From contig JBNJDW010000044.1 in NCBI GenBank assembly GCA_051745265.1, positions 1 to 11,766 of the forward strand: a stretch of DNA of 11,766 bases, in the 5' to 3' direction. This document shows positions 1-6,799 of this stretch, one piece after another. Made by a program: the position numbers and the translations under genes. Below the pieces are notes generated by a model. It was not told the origin of the DNA, searched no databases, and saw only the letters and a list, made by a program, of their open reading frames with translations. This DNA comes from JBNJDW01 sp051745265. Its GTDB lineage: Bacteria; Pseudomonadota; Alphaproteobacteria; Micavibrionales; CSBR16-224. How positions within the stretch are numbered: the first letter of the stretch is position 1; every line of letters starts with the position of its first letter.

Positions 1-190
1 CCACCATGCGGGACCAGTACAATCTAAACCAGGCCGAACCACTCGAGAACACTCCACCCCTCGTGGCGTTTACCACGGTTGCGCTCGGCGGTTTCCGCGA
101 ATGCGCCGGTGTAAAGCTGACCAATAAAACCGCGGCTGCAAAAACCATCGTTCTAAAGGCTGGAATATATTTATGCGGAAATACAATCAT
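1..190 (-). CDS. Start of an exported protein of unknown function, partial at the window edge
   Basis: The minus strand is open from an ATG at 190-188 to the window edge, 63 codons. The ATG overlaps the upstream gene's stop as TAATG, which is typical of translational coupling inside an operon. The N-terminus looks like a signal peptide: basic residues K7 and R13, then a hydrophobic stretch at residues 15-27 (MVFAAAVLLVSFT) ending in PAH. Beyond about codon 30 (below position ~100) the translation turns Ser/Arg/Trp-rich and implausible, and it lies antisense to a recognisable-looking motif on the other strand. Probably only the signal-peptide part belongs to the gene and the rest lies across a chimeric junction. 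Function is unknown. Confidence 0.45.
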   Translation of the reverse strand, partial: MIVFPHKYIPAFRTMVFAAAVLLVSFTPAHSRKPPSATVVNATRGGVFSSGSAWFRLYWSRMV

Positions 191-200
191 TACGGTATAA
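1..200 (+). other. Fragment of a foreign-looking membrane-protein reading frame, probably joined to unrelated sequence near position 100
   Basis: A plus-strand frame is open from the window edge (first ATG at 6) to a TAA at 198-200. Residues ~18-31 from that ATG read PLVAFTTVALGGFR. From memory, this resembles a conserved block (PLVAFTTVALGGFRG...) in multi-pass TPR-type membrane proteins of Verrucomicrobia and relatives; I cannot verify this here. After GGFR, at about position 100, the frame becomes ordinary-looking sequence with no continuation of that block. The 3' half also overlaps the minus-strand coupled start at 190. I read it as a protein fragment ending at a junction, not as a 64-residue gene. 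The alternative is a small genuine ORF, which its 11-base tail overlap with the well-supported gene at 190-885 makes less likely. Confidence 0.35.
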
Positions 201-885
201 TCCCCACTGCTGATAATACATCATTAAAGCTTTCTGACCCCGTTGCGCTGGGGATCACATTAGGCGGAAGCGCTGACCGTGCAGACTGAAGTTCATCAAA
301 AACACCGCCAGGGCCTTCCGCAGCAAAGTTTGCCAGGAAATTATTCGTTGGCGAAGCACTGAAGGCGGTTGTCACCATATCATCAAGGCTGAGATAAGGG
401 GCATTACCATCAATACCGCTTGTCACATAATCATCATACAGATCCTGCATGACCGTACAGTCATAATTACTGGAATTAAAGAAAGCCGGAAACGCATCCG
501 CCAAAAGATCCGACACGACAAGACCGACCACATTAGAAAATTCAGAACTGTTACCGATACTGTCCAAGAAATTTTCGCTCAGCATCTCTTGCATCGGATC
601 ATTAACCACCTGCTTCATTTCAGATGTAAAATCGCCTGAGAAAATCTGACCACCTTCTGCCGCTGAAACCCGAAAGGCCTGATCGGCACAGCTCAGGGCC
701 AGAACACTGTCGGGCTGGTTTGATACTTCTTCGGCAGCAGCAACATTCGCCGCAACCCGCCCTTCGGCTGTAGCCTTGGTTGCTTCCCAGACGTCGGGCC
801 GGCAACCTTCGACAAGCGCATGTGAATCATTTGGCGAAGAGACCAAAAAAAGGAACGCCAGTGTCAAAGATAGTGCAATCCGCAT
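190..885 (-). CDS. Exported protein of unknown function with three cysteines
   Basis: This is a 231-residue protein I do not recognise. Residues 1-23 form a signal peptide: MR, a hydrophobic core ALSLTLAFLFLV, then a probable cleavage site SHA|LV after residue 23. The mature part is acidic and Ala/Ser/Asn-rich with cysteines at 28, 66 and 143 and no later membrane segment, so a periplasmic or secreted location is likely. The block around C66 (SVLALSCADQA...GGQIFSGDF, about residues 60-86) has the look of a conserved core. I vaguely recall similar short secreted proteins beside type IV secretion genes in alphaproteobacteria, but nothing here confirms that. I chose the ATG at 885 over the in-frame ATG at 912 because GAGGG lies four bases upstream and the signal peptide then begins cleanly at MR. 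It leads a minus-strand operon whose next ORF starts inside its stop codon. Confidence 0.75.
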   Translation of the reverse strand: MRIALSLTLAFLFLVSSPNDSHALVEGCRPDVWEATKATAEGRVAANVAAAEEVSNQPDSVLALSCADQAFRVSAAEGGQIFSGDFTSEMKQVVNDPMQEMLSENFLDSIGNSSEFSNVVGLVVSDLLADAFPAFFNSSNYDCTVMQDLYDDYVTSGIDGNAPYLSLDDMVTTAFSASPTNNFLANFAAEGPGGVFDELQSARSALPPNVIPSATGSESFNDVLSAVGIIP

Positions 886-932
886 TTTTCCCTCAAATAA
901 GCTCAAAATCATTAAATAACCCTACTTCTTTC

Positions 933-961
933 ATTTTAGCAGAATTTTTGCTATTTGTCTC
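933..961 (-). promoter_or_regulatory. Candidate sigma-70-type promoter for the exported-protein operon
   Basis: On the minus strand GAGACA (961-956) and TAAAAT (938-933) are separated by 17 bases. They match the -35 and -10 consensus at about four and five of six positions. The -10 lies 47 bases upstream of the ATG at 885. This is pattern matching only, in an AT-rich divergent gap where chance matches are common. Confidence 0.35.
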
Positions 962-985
962 ATTGTAAACGGCTTTTTTTATAAA
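955..985 (+). promoter_or_regulatory. Weak candidate promoter for rsmD-metC
   Basis: TTGTCT (955-960) and TATAAA (980-985) face rsmD but are 19 bases apart, longer than the 17-base optimum. They overlap the opposing candidate promoter, so the two transcripts may compete. The rest of the gap (886-1010) is AT-rich and shows no other clear element. Confidence 0.25.
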
Positions 986-1010
986 ACCTACTGTTTTTCA
1001 AGAGTTGATA

Positions 1011-1586
1011 ATGCGTATAACCGGCGGAAAATGCAAAGGCTTTGCCCTGGCCTCACCCAAAAACGATCTGATCCGCCCAACCGCGGACCGGGTGCGCGAA
1101 TCACTGTTTAATATACTGAGCCATCGTCCGGAATTAAGTCTTGACGATGCAGTCGTACTTGATCTTTTCTGCGGTGCCGGCACTTTAGGGCTCGAAGCCC
1201 TGTCCCGCGGCGCGGCGTTTTGTATTTTTACCGATAACAGCAAAGCTTCGCTTCAACTGGCCCGCCAAAATACAACCAAGCTCAAACTGCTTGATCAGGC
1301 CCGATTTCTAAAACATAACGCTGCGGCCAGCTGGCCGGACAGTTATCTGCCGGCAGACAAAATATCACTGGTCTTTGTTGATCCGCCCTATGCCAAGGAT
1401 CTTGCCGTTACTGGTATCACCCGTCTGAAACAGGCCGGCATTCTGGCTGACAATGCCGTGATCGTTGTCGAAATGTCCGCCAAACATCCCGAGGAAGAAA
1501 CCATCCCCGGCTTTAATTTATTTGACGCGCGCAAATACGGTGATACCATTTTAAGGCTTTATCAGGCTGCTGCCGAAACCGCGTAA
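1011..1586 (+). CDS. rsmD: 16S rRNA (guanine(966)-N(2))-methyltransferase RsmD
   Basis: RsmD transfers a methyl group from S-adenosylmethionine to N2 of G966 in 16S rRNA during 30S assembly. The 191-residue product matches the usual family length (about 180-200). It shows the N-terminal family signature IRPTADRVRESLFNIL (21-36), the SAM-binding motif VLDLFCGAGTLGLEA (49-63), the catalytic DPPY tetrapeptide (124-127) and the C-terminal KYGDTILRLYQ block (175-185). The ATG at 1011 is preferred to an in-frame TTG at 1005, because family members begin MRI(I/T)GG and a short AGAG lies six bases before the ATG. metC follows after 20 bases on the same strand, so the two are probably co-transcribed. 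The upstream gene diverges. Confidence 0.95.
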   Translation: MRITGGKCKGFALASPKNDLIRPTADRVRESLFNILSHRPELSLDDAVVLDLFCGAGTLGLEALSRGAAFCIFTDNSKASLQLARQNTTKLKLLDQARFLKHNAAASWPDSYLPADKISLVFVDPPYAKDLAVTGITRLKQAGILADNAVIVVEMSAKHPEEETIPGFNLFDARKYGDTILRLYQAAAETA

Positions 1587-1606
1587 ATGCATAAGGCTAT
1601 ACAATT

Positions 1607-2779
1607 ATGAGCGATCAGAAGAAAACCAATACAGCAACACAGCTTGCTCATCTGGGCAGCACGCCCGCGGATTACAGCGGTGTTGTTAATCCACCGGTAC
1701 ATCGGGCCTCAACCATTGTTATCAATAATTATGAGGATTTTAAAAACTGTTTCACCGCGCCTTACCGTTATGGCCGGGAAGCCACGCCCAGCAGCCGGGC
1801 CTTTGAAACCAGTATCGCGGCACTGGACGGCGCCTATAACGCCATTGCGACCTCCAGCGGTCTTGCCGCCATTGTTGGCGTACTCAATGCCTGCGCCCAT
1901 CAGGACGCGCATTTTCTGGTCCCGGATAATTTTTATGGGTTTTCCCGCGAATATTGCGAAGACAGCCTGAAGCGTTTCGGGGTCACCACAACATTTTACG
2001 ATCCGATGATTGATAAAGCCGGTCTGGAAGCGCTGATCACCAAGGATACAACGCTGTTATATCTGGAATCACCGGGCTCTTTGACCTACGAAGTGCAGGA
2101 TATCGGCATGTTTGTCGAGGTTGCCAAAGCCCATAACCTTGTAACGGCCTGCGATAACAGCTGGGCCACACCGCTGCATTTCAAACCGCTTGATCACGGC
2201 ATTGATGTCGCCATCATCTCGGCCACCAAATATATCAGTGGTCACTCCGATGCCATGCTGGGCGTCGTGTCCTGTAAAACCGAAGCCATATATAAACGTG
2301 TTTTAACCGCCATCCGCCAATCGGGTAACTGCCCGGGATCGGAAGAAGTCTATCTGGGCCTGCGCGGCCTTCGGACTCTGGATGTGCGGATGAAACAGCA
2401 CACAAAATCAGGTTTAACGCTGGGCCAATGGCTGTCAGATCATCCGGCGGTCAAAACCGTTCTCCATCCGGCATTGCCGTCTTGTGCCGGTCATGAAAAC
2501 TGGAAAAAATATTTTACCGGCACATCCGGCGTGTTTGCCATTGTCCTTCACGAAACGGATACGGACAAAATCGCTGATATGCTCGATCACCTGCAGATTT
2601 TCAAAATGGGCTTCAGCTGGGGCGGGTATGAATCTTTGATTTTTCCCGAACAGTTAAACGCACACAGGACCACCAAACCCTGGCAAGGCGATGGTTTCCT
2701 GCTGCGTATTCATCCCGGTCTTGAAGCTGTCGAAGATTTAAAAGCCGATCTTGAATCGGCGCTGGACCGGCTGGGATAA
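1607..2779 (+). CDS. metC: Cystathionine beta-lyase (PLP-dependent trans-sulfuration enzyme)
   Basis: This enzyme cleaves cystathionine to homocysteine, pyruvate and ammonia in methionine synthesis, using pyridoxal phosphate in the cytoplasm. The 390-residue protein is a full-length Cys/Met metabolism PLP enzyme. Visible features are YRYGREATPSS (53-63, phosphate-binding Tyr and Arg), the SSGLAAI loop (83-89), the stacking tyrosine in DNFYG (Y110), the cofactor-binding Asp in ACDNSWATP (D183), the Schiff-base lysine in SATKYISGHSD (K208), MGFSWGGYESL near the substrate site, and the substrate-carboxylate arginine in FLLRIHPGLE (R367). The GFSWGGYESL pattern favours cystathionine beta-lyase over gamma-synthase or gamma-lyase, though specificity within this superfamily is not certain from sequence. 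A weak AAGG lies ten bases before the ATG. The gene sits 20 bases after rsmD and ends nine bases from the convergent nusB stop. Confidence 0.92.
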   Translation: MSDQKKTNTATQLAHLGSTPADYSGVVNPPVHRASTIVINNYEDFKNCFTAPYRYGREATPSSRAFETSIAALDGAYNAIATSSGLAAIVGVLNACAHQDAHFLVPDNFYGFSREYCEDSLKRFGVTTTFYDPMIDKAGLEALITKDTTLLYLESPGSLTYEVQDIGMFVEVAKAHNLVTACDNSWATPLHFKPLDHGIDVAIISATKYISGHSDAMLGVVSCKTEAIYKRVLTAIRQSGNCPGSEEVYLGLRGLRTLDVRMKQHTKSGLTLGQWLSDHPAVKTVLHPALPSCAGHENWKKYFTGTSGVFAIVLHETDTDKIADMLDHLQIFKMGFSWGGYESLIFPEQLNAHRTTKPWQGDGFLLRIHPGLEAVEDLKADLESALDRLG

Positions 2780-2788
2780 AAAAAACAA

Positions 2789-3304
2789 TCACCGCATCGC
2801 TTTGGAAACCGTATCCAGAATGGCATTGACCATTTTGGGCGCGCCATCTTCGTAAAAGGCATGGGCGACATTCAGATAATCGCTGATGATAATCGGGGCA
2901 TCAATATCGTGATGGGCCATCAGCTCATAACAGGCTGATAGCAAAATGGCTTCCAAAATCGGATCAATCTGGGTTTTATCCTTTTGCGCCAGCTGCGCTT
3001 TGACCAGCTCATCCAATTCAGTCTGTTTATCAAACACGCCATTGACAATACTGGCCAGCAATTCACGATCTGCCGGTACGAAGACATCACCATCCAGTTC
3101 AAAGCCAATGCGTGTCTCAATGAAATCACCCAAAGCCTCTTTAGCGCCCTGGCTGTTGAATTCCATCTGATACAACACCTGAACAGCGGCCAGCCGCGCG
3201 GCTGAACGGCGGGCTTTGGCCGAACCTTCGTTCAGTTTGATCACCCGTTGTTCCTGCGCCCGCGGGGCCGGGGTAATTTTTCGTGTTTCGCGCTTATCGC
3301 TCAT
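2789..3304 (-). CDS. nusB: Transcription antitermination protein NusB
   Basis: NusB binds boxA RNA with NusE (S10) and supports rRNA operon antitermination. The 171-residue product carries the all-helical NusB domain from about residue 33. The family signature ARLAAVQVLYQMEF is at 36-49, and the IIISDYLNVAHAFYE...KMVNAILDTVSKAMR block forms the C-terminus. A highly charged tail of about 30 residues (KRETRKITPAPRAQEQR...) precedes the domain and is longer than in E. coli NusB. I chose the ATG at 3304. A GTG at 3346 would add 14 residues but has no Shine-Dalgarno sequence, while a purine-rich GAAAAGAAAA run precedes the ATG. It is the last gene of the anmK-tsaC-nusB run, 57 bases after tsaC. 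It is not next to ribH, its frequent neighbour in proteobacteria. Confidence 0.93.
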   Translation of the reverse strand: MSDKRETRKITPAPRAQEQRVIKLNEGSAKARRSAARLAAVQVLYQMEFNSQGAKEALGDFIETRIGFELDGDVFVPADRELLASIVNGVFDKQTELDELVKAQLAQKDKTQIDPILEAILLSACYELMAHHDIDAPIIISDYLNVAHAFYEDGAPKMVNAILDTVSKAMR

Positions 3305-3361
3305 GGTTTTTCTTTTCGAGTCTGTTATGTCGCGCTTTTGTAGCACCGATACCGGCGGCGT

Positions 3362-4351
3362 TCAAGCCTTTGCTGCGCGGCGCAGGCGGTCATTCAGCGC
3401 AATACCGATCCCGGTTTCAGGGATTTTCATCACGGCAATGCGCGCCGCCCCTGCCCGGTCCAGCTCATGCAGCATGGAAAACAGATTGGCCGCCGCCTCG
3501 CCAAGATCGCCGGTTTCACTTAAATTCAAATACCAGCCCTGCGGCAAATCACGCGCCCAGCCACCATCGGATTTGCCCATAAACTTGGTGCTGGAAAACC
3601 CCAGCAGGGCTTCATCAGGGCCGACATCCACCGCCTCCAGCCGCAAGGGGGTTTTCGGTGCATAATGTTTTAACAAACGGCCCGGCGATTTTGGGGCGGT
3701 TTCATCGCTATTATCTGCCGCCTCCTGCACAGGACCGATCAGCTTTTCGATATCTTCGCGGGTAACATATCCGGCGCGCAGGATCACCGGTACTTCCGCG
3801 GTCAGGTCCAGAATTGTTGATTCTAGCCCGATGACCGTTTTACCGCCGATGACAATCTGTTCGACCTGATCGCCAAGACTGGCCAGCACATGTTCCGGTT
3901 TGGTCGGGCTGAGCCTGCCGGAAGCATTGGCGCTGGGCGCGGCCACGGGCCGGTCAAGCGCCGCAATAATCTTCACGCTGGTTTCCTGCCGCGGCATCCG
4001 CAGGCCAATGGTCGATAATCCGGCGGTAACGGCATCGGCAATGCCACTGTCCGGTTTTAAAGGCAGCACCAGCGTCAAAGGGCCGGGCCAGAAGGTATCG
4101 GCCAGCAGTGCGGCCAGCGGTGAAATTTCCGCATAGCGCCGGGCCATCTCAAGACTACTGACATGGGCAATCAGCGGATTAAAACCGGGGCGGCCCTTGA
4201 TTTCAAAAATCCGCGCCACCGCCTGATCATTGGTCGCATCCGCGCCCAGCCCATAGACGGTTTCGGTCGGCAGAACCACAACATCGCCCGCCGCCAGAGA
4301 GGCCGCGACCGCTTTAACAACAGTTGGTGATGGCGTTAGAAACTGCGTCAT
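3362..4351 (-). CDS. tsaC: L-threonylcarbamoyladenylate synthase, Sua5/YwlC type
   Basis: The enzyme makes threonylcarbamoyl-AMP from threonine, bicarbonate and ATP, the first step of the universal t6A37 tRNA modification completed by TsaD with TsaB and TsaE. The 329-residue length shows the two-domain Sua5 form rather than the ~190-residue TsaC form. The catalytic YrdC domain spans about 10-200 with PTETVYGLG (28-36), KGRP...NPL (52-60), PSANASG (139-145) and GLESTILD (175-182). The linker SPGRLLKHYAP (222-232), which closes over the active site in Sua5 proteins, is present. A Rossmann-like Sua5 domain follows, ending in GIGIALNDRLRRAAKA. The ATG overlaps the anmK stop by four bases (ATGA), so translation is probably coupled. 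The name sua5 would be equally apt. Confidence 0.94.
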   Translation of the reverse strand: MTQFLTPSPTVVKAVAASLAAGDVVVLPTETVYGLGADATNDQAVARIFEIKGRPGFNPLIAHVSSLEMARRYAEISPLAALLADTFWPGPLTLVLPLKPDSGIADAVTAGLSTIGLRMPRQETSVKIIAALDRPVAAPSANASGRLSPTKPEHVLASLGDQVEQIVIGGKTVIGLESTILDLTAEVPVILRAGYVTREDIEKLIGPVQEAADNSDETAPKSPGRLLKHYAPKTPLRLEAVDVGPDEALLGFSSTKFMGKSDGGWARDLPQGWYLNLSETGDLGEAAANLFSMLHELDRAGAARIAVMKIPETGIGIALNDRLRRAAKA

Positions 4352-5478
4352 ATAGCGCGTTTACGGCCTGCTTTCGGTTCAAACATCACCCCGCCGGTCA
4401 TCGGCTGAGGCGCACCTGTCGTGCTGGGGAAGCTGATCGGCAGGCCCAGAAAACGCCGCACAGCCAGATAGCCGAAACATTGCGCTTCCAGAGCATCGCC
4501 GTTCCAGCCAACAGCCTCAACCGGTTCCACCGGTACCTCCAGACGACGCATCAGGGTATACATCAAAAAGCTGTTCTTACGGCCACCGCCGGTAATCAGC
4601 CAGCGTTTCGGTGGCTGCGGGACAATCCCAAGCGCGGCCTGAATGGTTTCAATCGTAAACGCTGTCAGGGTGGCCGCGCCGTCTTCAAGGCTGAGGTCCT
4701 GCATATCATCCTTGATATATTCAAAATCATTGCGATCCAGCGATTTGCGGTCACTGCGAGTGAAATACGGATTCTGCATCCATTTCTTGACCAGCGCCGT
4801 ATCTACCTTGCCTTGTTTGGCCAATTCACCATCCGTGTCAAAGTTCTGACCGGTCTTGGCATAGACCCAGTCATCAATCAAGGCATTGGCCGGACCGGTG
4901 TCAAAGGCAATGATTTCTCCGGCCTCCCCCAGATAGGTAATATTACCGACCCCGCCCAGATTTAAAACCGCCAAAGGCTTTTCCAGCCCCTCGGCCCGGG
5001 CGCGGTGATAAATGGGCGCCAGCGGCGCGCCCTGCCCGCCGGCTTTTACATCCGCGGTCCTGAAATCTGCAATCACCGGAATGCTGGTTTCATCCGCCAA
5101 AAGACGGGCGTCACCAATCTGGCGGGTTACGCCGTGTTTGGGATCATGATGAATGGTATGGCCATGAATACCGACAAAATCAATTTTATCTTCGGTCACA
5201 CCGGCCTTGTTCAATAATTCATACAAGGTGGCAATATGGGCCCGGGTCAGGGTTTCCTCGACATCGCGGATCCGGTTTTCGATATCCAGATTCGTTTTCG
5301 GATCCGGATTTAGCACGCTGCAGATTTTCTCGCGCAACCCGCGAACATAGGGCGTTGTCACGGATTTAACCGGCTCTACATAATCATAACCATCTGTTTT
5401 AATCAGCGCGGCGTCAACACCGTCATGGGAGGAGCCGCTCATCATACCGATTACGGTATATATTTGGTTGTCTGGCAT
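4348..5478 (-). CDS. anmK: Anhydro-N-acetylmuramic acid kinase
   Basis: AnmK opens and phosphorylates 1,6-anhydro-MurNAc to MurNAc-6-phosphate in peptidoglycan recycling in the cytoplasm. The 376-residue product has normal family length. Motifs in order: the nucleotide-binding loop GMMSGSSHDGVD (11-22), GIHGHTIHHDP (103-113), the DFRTADVKAGGQGAPLAP block (138-155), NLGGVGN (173-179), FDTGPANALIDDW (192-204) with the presumed catalytic Asp at 193, ITGGGRKN (295-302), and a C-terminal TTGAPQPMTGG (353-363). The loop differs slightly from the usual G-x-MSGTS-(L/M)-DG, with SSHDG in place of TSLDG. I chose the ATG at 5478 because AAGGA lies eight bases upstream; the longer frame to 5583 would run into tyrS. 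It leads the anmK-tsaC-nusB operon and diverges from tyrS. Confidence 0.94.
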   Translation of the reverse strand: MPDNQIYTVIGMMSGSSHDGVDAALIKTDGYDYVEPVKSVTTPYVRGLREKICSVLNPDPKTNLDIENRIRDVEETLTRAHIATLYELLNKAGVTEDKIDFVGIHGHTIHHDPKHGVTRQIGDARLLADETSIPVIADFRTADVKAGGQGAPLAPIYHRARAEGLEKPLAVLNLGGVGNITYLGEAGEIIAFDTGPANALIDDWVYAKTGQNFDTDGELAKQGKVDTALVKKWMQNPYFTRSDRKSLDRNDFEYIKDDMQDLSLEDGAATLTAFTIETIQAALGIVPQPPKRWLITGGGRKNSFLMYTLMRRLEVPVEPVEAVGWNGDALEAQCFGYLAVRRFLGLPISFPSTTGAPQPMTGGVMFEPKAGRKRAI

Positions 5479-5548
5479 GGCTTTCTTCCTTATTATTGCT
5501 TCACTGATTAAGAATAGCGTGCTTTCAGGGTGCGGGAAAGGGTGAAAG
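5479..5548. promoter_or_regulatory. Divergent anmK / tyrS intergenic region
   Basis: These 70 bases must hold the transcription signals of both genes. Clear Shine-Dalgarno sites are seen: AAGGA on the minus strand (5491-5487) for anmK and AAGGG (5538-5542), six bases before the tyrS ATG. I could not pick convincing -35/-10 pairs. No T-box leader is present, as expected outside Gram-positive bacteria. Confidence 0.5.
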
Positions 5549-6796
5549 ATGACTTTAAAATACAAATCCGAATTTTTAAACATTATGGAGGAACGCGGCT
5601 TTATCCATCAATGCACCAATTTTGAAGATCTGGACAAACTGCTGACCACCGAAACTGTCACCGCCTATCAAGGTATCGATGCCACCGCCGCCAGCCCGCA
5701 TGTCGGCAATCTTCTGCCCCTGACCATGCTGCGCTGGCTGCAGAAAACCGGTCATAATGTCTTGACCCTTGTCGGCGGCGGCACGACCAAAATCGGTGAT
5801 CCGTCCGGCAAGACAGAGCTGCGCCAGATGATCAGCGATGATCAGATCAACGCAAATATCAAAGGTATCCAAAAGGCCCTGTCCAACCTGTTTGATTACG
5901 AGAACAGCGCGACCATGGTCAATAATGACGACTGGCTCACCGATCTGAATTACGTCGCCTTTCTGCGCGATTATGGCCGTCATTTCAGCATCAACCGCAT
6001 GCTGAGCATGGATAGCGTCAAGCTCAGGCTGGAGCGGGAACAACCCCTCAGCTTTACCGAATTCAATTACATGATTTTTCAGGCCTATGATTTCCTTGAA
6101 CTGTTTCGCGACTATAACTGCCGCCTGCAGGTTGGCGGATCGGATCAATGGGGCAATATCGTCAACGGTGTTGAGCTTGGCCGCCGGACGGTCAAGGCGG
6201 AACTGTTCGGCCTGACCTGCCCGTTATTGACCACGGCCTCCGGGGCCAAAATGGGGAAATCAGCGCAAGGCGCCATCTGGCTGAACGCTGATATGCTGTC
6301 GCCTTATGATTACTGGCAGTACTGGCGTAACTGCGAAGATGCCGATGTCGGCAAAATGCTGCGTCTGTTCACAGAATTACCGCTTGATGAAATTGCCCGT
6401 CTGGAAGCGCTGCAGGGTGCTGAGATCAACGACGCCAAAAAAGTGCTCGCCGATGAAGCGACCAAAATCATTCATGGGCCAGAGGCCGCAGCCGCCGCGC
6501 ATGAAACCGCGCAGAAAACCTTTGAAGAAGGCGCCGCCGGCGCTGACCTGCCGGTCATCGAAATCCCCCGCGAAGCGATGTCGGCTGGCGTGCCGGCCTT
6601 TACCCTGTTTAAAGATGCCGGGCTTGCCGCCTCCAACGGTGAGGCACGGCGCTTGATCAAAGGCGGCGGTGCCAAGGTCAATGATGAAAAAGTCAGCGCC
6701 GAAGATCAGATGATCACGCTCAAGGATTTTGCCGCCAATGACACCATGAAGCTGTCGGCGGGGAAAAAACGTCATGCGCTGGTCAAAATCTGCTGA
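5549..6796 (+). CDS. tyrS: Tyrosyl-tRNA synthetase
   Basis: This class I aminoacyl-tRNA synthetase charges tRNA-Tyr with tyrosine. The 415-residue protein is complete. The Rossmann catalytic domain contains [16 protein letters not shown] (40-55, with HVGN in the HIGH position), [15 protein letters not shown] (74-88), [12 protein letters not shown] (171-182), [14 protein letters not shown] (194-207) and the KMSKS-type loop KMGKS (234-238). An S4 RNA-binding domain at the C-terminus is seen in [19 protein letters not shown] (366-384). Alphaproteobacterial-style blocks ([44 protein letters not shown]) are strong. The start is fixed by AAGGG six bases upstream; a later in-frame ATG at 5585 lacks such a site. 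Only three bases separate its stop from the convergent AsmA-like gene. Confidence 0.97.
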   Translation: MTLKYKSEFLNIMEERGFIHQCTNFEDLDKLLTTETVTAYQGIDATAASPHVGNLLPLTMLRWLQKTGHNVLTLVGGGTTKIGDPSGKTELRQMISDDQINANIKGIQKALSNLFDYENSATMVNNDDWLTDLNYVAFLRDYGRHFSINRMLSMDSVKLRLEREQPLSFTEFNYMIFQAYDFLELFRDYNCRLQVGGSDQWGNIVNGVELGRRTVKAELFGLTCPLLTTASGAKMGKSAQGAIWLNADMLSPYDYWQYWRNCEDADVGKMLRLFTELPLDEIARLEALQGAEINDAKKVLADEATKIIHGPEAAAAAHETAQKTFEEGAAGADLPVIEIPREAMSAGVPAFTLFKDAGLAASNGEARRLIKGGGAKVNDEKVSAEDQMITLKDFAANDTMKLSAGKKRHALVKIC

Positions 6797-6799
6797 CTT

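Noticed and set aside
937..953. TAGCA…TGCTA stem-loop as a terminator
   Set aside because: Only a 5-base AT-rich stem, located between two divergent starts where no transcript should end.
1005..1010. TTG as the rsmD start
   Set aside because: The ATG six bases later matches the family N-terminus (MRITGG) and has a better-placed AGAG.
2777..2788. A-rich run after metC as an intrinsic terminator
   Set aside because: It is a run of A, not T, on the metC strand. On the nusB strand the T run lies just past the nusB stop but I see no stable hairpin before it.
3305..3346. GTG at 3346 as the nusB start
   Set aside because: No Shine-Dalgarno precedes it and the added residues resemble no NusB N-terminus.
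5479..5583. 35-residue N-terminal extension of AnmK
   Set aside because: It would overlap tyrS and its ribosome site, while the ATG at 5478 has a good Shine-Dalgarno and the expected family start.
5576..6148. 190-codon minus-strand ORF inside tyrS
   Set aside because: It lies entirely antisense to strongly conserved TyrS motifs and has no recognisable domain.
6377..6775. 132-codon minus-strand ORF opposite the tyrS 3' end
   Set aside because: Antisense to the TyrS S4 domain; no start signal or family features.
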